Shown piece after piece: positions 60,382-64,000 of a stretch of 64,000 nucleotides of DNA. The translations under genes and the position numbers were made by a program. The notes beneath the pieces are model-generated. The model ran no database searches. It worked only from the letters and a program-made list of their open reading frames with translations, and had not been told where the DNA came from. Within the stretch, counting starts at the first letter, position 1. Every line of letters begins with the position of its first letter. The stretch is from Flavobacteriaceae bacterium R38 (GTDB taxonomy: Bacteria > Bacteroidota > Bacteroidia > Flavobacteriales > Flavobacteriaceae), in the NCBI GenBank assembly GCA_009901575.1, contig WXYP01000006.1, positions 124,001 through 188,000 of the forward strand, in the 5' to 3' direction.

Positions 60382-60389
60382 CAAAGATA
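60382..60389 (-). promoter_or_regulatory. -7 box of kdsA
   Basis: TATCTTTG on the minus strand lies 19 bp before the kdsA ATG. Confidence 0.55.
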
Positions 60390-60495
60390 TAAGTTTTGCG
60401 ATTGATTTTGTTATTTATAAAAAACATATCGTTACTGCCTGATTGACAAAAGATTAAAAAGAACGATTTTGAGGCTTGTTTTGATAAAATAGACG

Positions 60496-60503
60496 TACCT
60501 TTG
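60496..60503 (+). promoter_or_regulatory. -7 box of typA
   Basis: TACCTTTG matches TAnnTTTG 20 bp before the typA ATG at 60524. Confidence 0.55.
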
Positions 60504-60523
60504 CACGCTTAAAACGAAAACGC

Positions 60524-62329
60524 ATGAACGCTATTAAGAATATTGCCATTATTGCACACGTAGACCACGGAAAAACTACTTTGGTTGATAAGATCTTACA
60601 TCATTGTGAGCTGTTTAGAGATAATCAGGCGACAGGAGATTTGATTCTTGACAACAATGACTTAGAACGTGAACGCGGGATCACAATTCTTTCTAAGAAT
60701 GTTTCTGTAAATTATAAAGGCACAAAAATTAATATTATTGATACTCCTGGCCACGCCGATTTTGGTGGGGAAGTAGAGCGTGTTCTTAACATGGCAGATG
60801 GTGTATTATTATTAGTGGATGCTTTTGAAGGCCCAATGCCGCAAACCCGTTTCGTTTTAGAAAAAGCAGTTACTATGGGATTAAAACCATTAGTAGTGGT
60901 TAATAAAGTAGATAAAGAAAACTGTACTCCGGATGAGGTTCATGAAGCAGTATTTGATTTAATGTTTGAACTGGGTGCAGAAGAATGGCAGTTGGATTTC
61001 CCGACGGTATACGGTTCTGCCAAGCAAAACTGGATGTCGGACGATTGGAAAAATCAAACAGATTCTATTGAACCGTTATTAGATATGGTTATAGAACATG
61101 TGCCATCTCCAAAAATAGAAGAAGGAAGTACACAAATGTTAATTACTTCTTTAGATTTCTCTTCTTTTACAGGTAGAATAGCAATCGGAAGATTGCAAAG
61201 AGGGGTGTTGAAGGTAGGAATGAACGTTTCTTTGGTAAAAAGGGACGGAAGTGTTATAAAATCGAAAATAAAAGAACTTAACCTGTTTGACGGACTAGGC
61301 AGAAAGAAAGTAGAAGAAGTTCAGGCAGGAGATCTTTGTGCAATTGTAGGTCTGGAAGGATTTGAAATAGGAGATACTGTAGCCGATTTCGAAGCTCCTG
61401 AAGGATTACCAACAATTGCTATCGATGAACCTACCATGAGCATGTTGTTTACCATTAACGATTCTCCTTTTTTCGGAAAGGATGGAAAGTTTGTTACTTC
61501 TCGACATATTAAAGATCGTTTAACCCGAGAATTGGAAAGAAACCTTGCTCTTAGGGTAGAAGATACCGGAAGTGCAGATAAATTTATGGTTTTTGGTCGT
61601 GGAGTATTGCATTTATCAGTATTGATTGAAACGATGAGAAGAGAAGGTTATGAGTTACAGATTGGTCAGCCACAAGTAATTATTAAAGAAGTTGACGGAG
61701 TTAAATGTGAACCAATTGAAGAATTAACTATTGATCTACCTGAAGATGTGAGTGGAAGAGCGGTAGAGATGGTCACCCAACGCAAAGGAGAGATGCTAAG
61801 CATGGAACCTAAAGGTGAACGTATGTTGATGAAATTTCATATTCCTTCACGAGGGATTATAGGTTTGAGAAATCAGCTTTTAACTGCAACGGCCGGAGAA
61901 GCAATTATGAATCACCGTTTTATTGAATTCCAGCCTTTCAAAGGGGAAATTGCCGGACGTAATTCCGGATCATTGATATCAATGGAAAAAGGTACTGCAA
62001 TTCCGTATTCACTTGATAAATTACAGGAAAGAGGAAAGTTCTTTATCTTCCCGGGAGAAGAAATTTATACAGGGCAGGTAATTGGTGAGAATAGTAGGGG
62101 AGATGATATGGTGGTGAATGTCACCAAAACCAAAAAATTATCGAATGTACGTTCTGCCGGAGCAGATGATAAAGTGAAACTTGCACCTCCTATTAAATTT
62201 TCTTTAGAAGAAGCTTTAGAATACATTCAGAAAGACGAATATGTAGAAGTTACTCCTAAATCATTGAGATTGCGTAAAATTTTCTTAGATGAAAACGAAC
62301 GTAAGCGTCAGGAAAAACAGATAGGATAG
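60524..62329 (+). CDS. typA: ribosome-associated GTPase TypA/BipA
   Basis: The 601-residue translational GTPase shows G1 [10 protein letters not shown], the effector region [13 protein letters not shown]3 [14 protein letters not shown], and G4 NKVDKEN. It has EF-G-like domains and the TypA-specific C-terminal region ([19 protein letters not shown], then [20 protein letters not shown]). It helps large-subunit assembly and stress adaptation. The gene is monocistronic and ends in a strong terminator. Confidence 0.98.
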   Translation: MNAIKNIAIIAHVDHGKTTLVDKILHHCELFRDNQATGDLILDNNDLERERGITILSKNVSVNYKGTKINIIDTPGHADFGGEVERVLNMADGVLLLVDAFEGPMPQTRFVLEKAVTMGLKPLVVVNKVDKENCTPDEVHEAVFDLMFELGAEEWQLDFPTVYGSAKQNWMSDDWKNQTDSIEPLLDMVIEHVPSPKIEEGSTQMLITSLDFSSFTGRIAIGRLQRGVLKVGMNVSLVKRDGSVIKSKIKELNLFDGLGRKKVEEVQAGDLCAIVGLEGFEIGDTVADFEAPEGLPTIAIDEPTMSMLFTINDSPFFGKDGKFVTSRHIKDRLTRELERNLALRVEDTGSADKFMVFGRGVLHLSVLIETMRREGYELQIGQPQVIIKEVDGVKCEPIEELTIDLPEDVSGRAVEMVTQRKGEMLSMEPKGERMLMKFHIPSRGIIGLRNQLLTATAGEAIMNHRFIEFQPFKGEIAGRNSGSLISMEKGTAIPYSLDKLQERGKFFIFPGEEIYTGQVIGENSRGDDMVVNVTKTKKLSNVRSAGADDKVKLAPPIKFSLEEALEYIQKDEYVEVTPKSLRLRKIFLDENERKRQEKQIG

Positions 62330-62359
62330 TTTTTTAAATACGAAATAAGAAATTAGAAG

Positions 62360-62396
62360 TGCGAAGTAATAATTATTATGCTTCGCATTTTTTTTT
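62360..62396 (+). terminator. typA terminator
   Basis: TGCGAAG (62360-62366) pairs with CTTCGCA (62381-62387), followed by a nine-T run. Confidence 0.85.
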
Positions 62397-62431
62397 ATTT
62401 GATAGAAATCTAAGTGTAAGTAACTTAATGG

Positions 62432-62452
62432 ATTCCTTGTCAAGCAAGGAAT
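62432..62452. repeat. short inverted repeat (dispersed type)
   Basis: ATTCCTT / AAGGAAT flank GTCAAGC, followed by GACAAG. Similar GATTCC...GGAATGACA hairpins are, from memory, widespread between genes in many bacteria. Only this copy is seen here. Confidence 0.5.
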
Positions 62453-62671
62453 GACAAGAAAAAATTAATAATTGATTTACAAAACAATAAATGGGTAACT
62501 AAAGAATCTTATGCTGCACTCTTGTTACTTTAATGTGATTATCTTGACCTTAAGAATATTTAAATGAAAATTAAAATCGATAAATAGGTTATTATTTAAG
62601 TTTTGTTGATAGGTTTACTTGTTAAGCTGTTAAGAATATGTCAGTTATTTTATCTTTCAACAACTCAACAA

Positions 62672-63853
62672 CTAGTCCTCCTGCTTCGCTAGCTTTACAG
62701 CAACAGGCTTTTTACCATACTCATTGAGAATACCATCAAGGAGTTTTCCTTTTTGAGTTTTAAGCTCGAGGGTTCCGGTTGTATTTTTTTGAGTTTTAAA
62801 TACACTACTGTAGCTTTCGGTTTGAACTTCAAATTTGAGAGTTTCAAAGTCTACAAATCCTCCTGTTCCATTTAATTGACCTACCAGCTTACCTTCAGAA
62901 TTGTAATCAATACGGATAGATCCTTGTGATTCATTTATGGTGATAAACGCATCTCCGATTCCCTGGTTATTGACATAGTATCTGTAGTTACCGGTAATGT
63001 TTTCCGGAATTAAAATATTGTTGTAAAAATTATAAGTAGAACGAACTCTCTTGTCTACGTCTGCTTTAAGCGGACTATAATCTGGCAAACGATTGATGCA
63101 ATAAAAGGCAGTGTCCATAAGCTTGTTTCCGTTCTCTATGTTTTTCAAATGAGTATATTCGTCAATGGCCCAGGTTTCATACAAATCGATTAGTTTCAAA
63201 TAACGTAAATCCCCTTGCGGTGCATCTTTTGCAATAGCGATCTCTCTTTTTCGGTAATCCCGGCTACGTTCTGCACTAAAAAATGAAGAATTATTTTGTG
63301 CATATAAAGTAGCCAAAGAACGATAAGCATAAGATAGGGTAAGATCGTCTTCAGTTTCTTTTATAACATATTCCAACAAAGTTTTGGCTTTATCAGAATC
63401 TCCATTCATTTCCAGATGACGAGCATAATTCATTAATGAGTTTCCATCAAATTTATGATAATCTTCAGGAGTCAGTTTTTCATTAACTTGATCAATTAGA
63501 TTGGCCGAGTTTGTTTTGTAAAGTAAATTGGCATTTTGTTTTGTTACCTGATCTGCTGTAGTACTTGCTATTAAATGAAGGTGTTCTTGTTCTTTTTCTA
63601 CAAGCTGGGCAATTGCATCTTTAATAAAAGCTATTCGGGCACGTTCATCCTCAATGATTTGTTTTTCTTCCTGAGCGACCCTGATGATTTCATTTTTTTC
63701 TGAAATAGTCTGAAAAGATATAATGGCACCTGCAATTATGATGATAATCAGGAATCCGATAATTATCACTTCCTTTTTGATCTTAGAAAACCAATTTGAA
63801 TTGTTCTTTTTTTCGTTTGTTGCTTTTTTATTAGTTACCTCTTTTTGAATCAT
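62672..63853 (-). CDS. membrane-anchored protein with TPR-like and beta domains, unknown function
   Basis: The 393-residue protein has a basic cytoplasmic N-terminus, one membrane helix at about 29-50 (VIIIGFLIIIIIAGAIISFQ), a coiled-coil, a helical repeat part (KAKTLLEYVIKETEDDLTLS, AYRSLATLYAQN) and a C-terminal beta domain (about 290-393, ITGNYRYYVNNQGIGDAFIT). I recognise no family. It might be an envelope or stress-related scaffold. The 147 bp after it hold nothing clear. Confidence 0.65.
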   Translation of the reverse strand: MIQKEVTNKKATNEKKNNSNWFSKIKKEVIIIGFLIIIIIAGAIISFQTISEKNEIIRVAQEEKQIIEDERARIAFIKDAIAQLVEKEQEHLHLIASTTADQVTKQNANLLYKTNSANLIDQVNEKLTPEDYHKFDGNSLMNYARHLEMNGDSDKAKTLLEYVIKETEDDLTLSYAYRSLATLYAQNNSSFFSAERSRDYRKREIAIAKDAPQGDLRYLKLIDLYETWAIDEYTHLKNIENGNKLMDTAFYCINRLPDYSPLKADVDKRVRSTYNFYNNILIPENITGNYRYYVNNQGIGDAFITINESQGSIRIDYNSEGKLVGQLNGTGGFVDFETLKFEVQTESYSSVFKTQKNTTGTLELKTQKGKLLDGILNEYGKKPVAVKLAKQED

Positions 63854-64000
63854 AAAAGAATAAGGATTTAACAGCTAGTTTAATCAACGCTAAGATAGTA
63901 AAATCATTGCCGATGAATCGGAATCTTTTACAATAAGTTGATATGAGAATACTGTTGTATTCATATTTTAGGTGTATCATTGCTTTAAATTACCTCGCTA

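Larger units (their letters stand above)
62330..62671. other. intergenic region with a terminator and repeats
   Basis: It contains the typA terminator (62360-62396), a repeat with arms ATTCCTT and AAGGAAT (62432-62452), a TTTGTTGATAGGTTTA block near 62602 like that at 25449, and CAACAACTCAACAACT near 62659. No coding frame is seen. Confidence 0.5.

Overview
The window looks like chromosomal DNA of a marine-type member of the Flavobacteriaceae (Bacteroidetes). It is AT-rich and has almost no Shine-Dalgarno sequences. Several housekeeping genes carry Bacteroidetes-style TAnnTTTG -7 boxes. Lipoproteins are abundant, there is an ECF sigma/FecR/TonB-receptor locus, and the tmRNA tag reads GENNYALAA. 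Family calls were made by reading motifs; no database search was run.

Layout. 1-6 kb: a truncated GG-leader (class I lanthipeptide-like) precursor, a PhnA-type protein, an M14 peptidase, a BCCT transporter, an SDR/DUF2867 protein and a glyoxalase-like protein. 6-17.8 kb: argS, then TonB receptor/FecR/ECF sigma reading left, divergent from a large repeat-built surface lipoprotein, a C1q/TNF-like secreted protein, ffh and folD. 18-36.5 kb: mixed housekeeping (trmL, a HerA-like ATPase, queE, a NamZ-type muramidase, an FtsX-type permease, cystathionine beta-synthase, PhzF), a small six-cysteine GG-leader peptide at 28.2 kb, and an Rrf2 regulator/cupin/truncated-hemoglobin cluster that looks like a nitrosative-stress unit.

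36.9-46.0 kb: a 9-kb integrative element inserted at the 3' end of the tmRNA gene (46003-46396, minus strand). It carries a tyrosine integrase, a large unknown protein, an excisionase-like HTH, a putative replication initiator with iteron-like repeats at its 3' end, a divergent XRE repressor region with two matching operators, and unknown cargo including two small membrane proteins. A 14-bp core repeat and paired 8-bp arm-type sites mark both ends.

46.5-51 kb: a saccharopine-dehydrogenase-like enzyme, creD and a winged-helix regulator with a palindromic operator in front of each transcription unit. 51.3-59.5 kb is the most unusual region. Four tandem paralogues have a signal peptide, TPR repeats, one membrane helix and an AraC DNA-binding domain. 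They are interleaved with two GG-leader, cysteine-containing peptide genes and followed by the decayed tail of a fifth regulator. I propose a peptide-sensing transmembrane regulator array. 59.5-64 kb: kdsA, typA/bipA and a membrane-anchored protein of unknown function.
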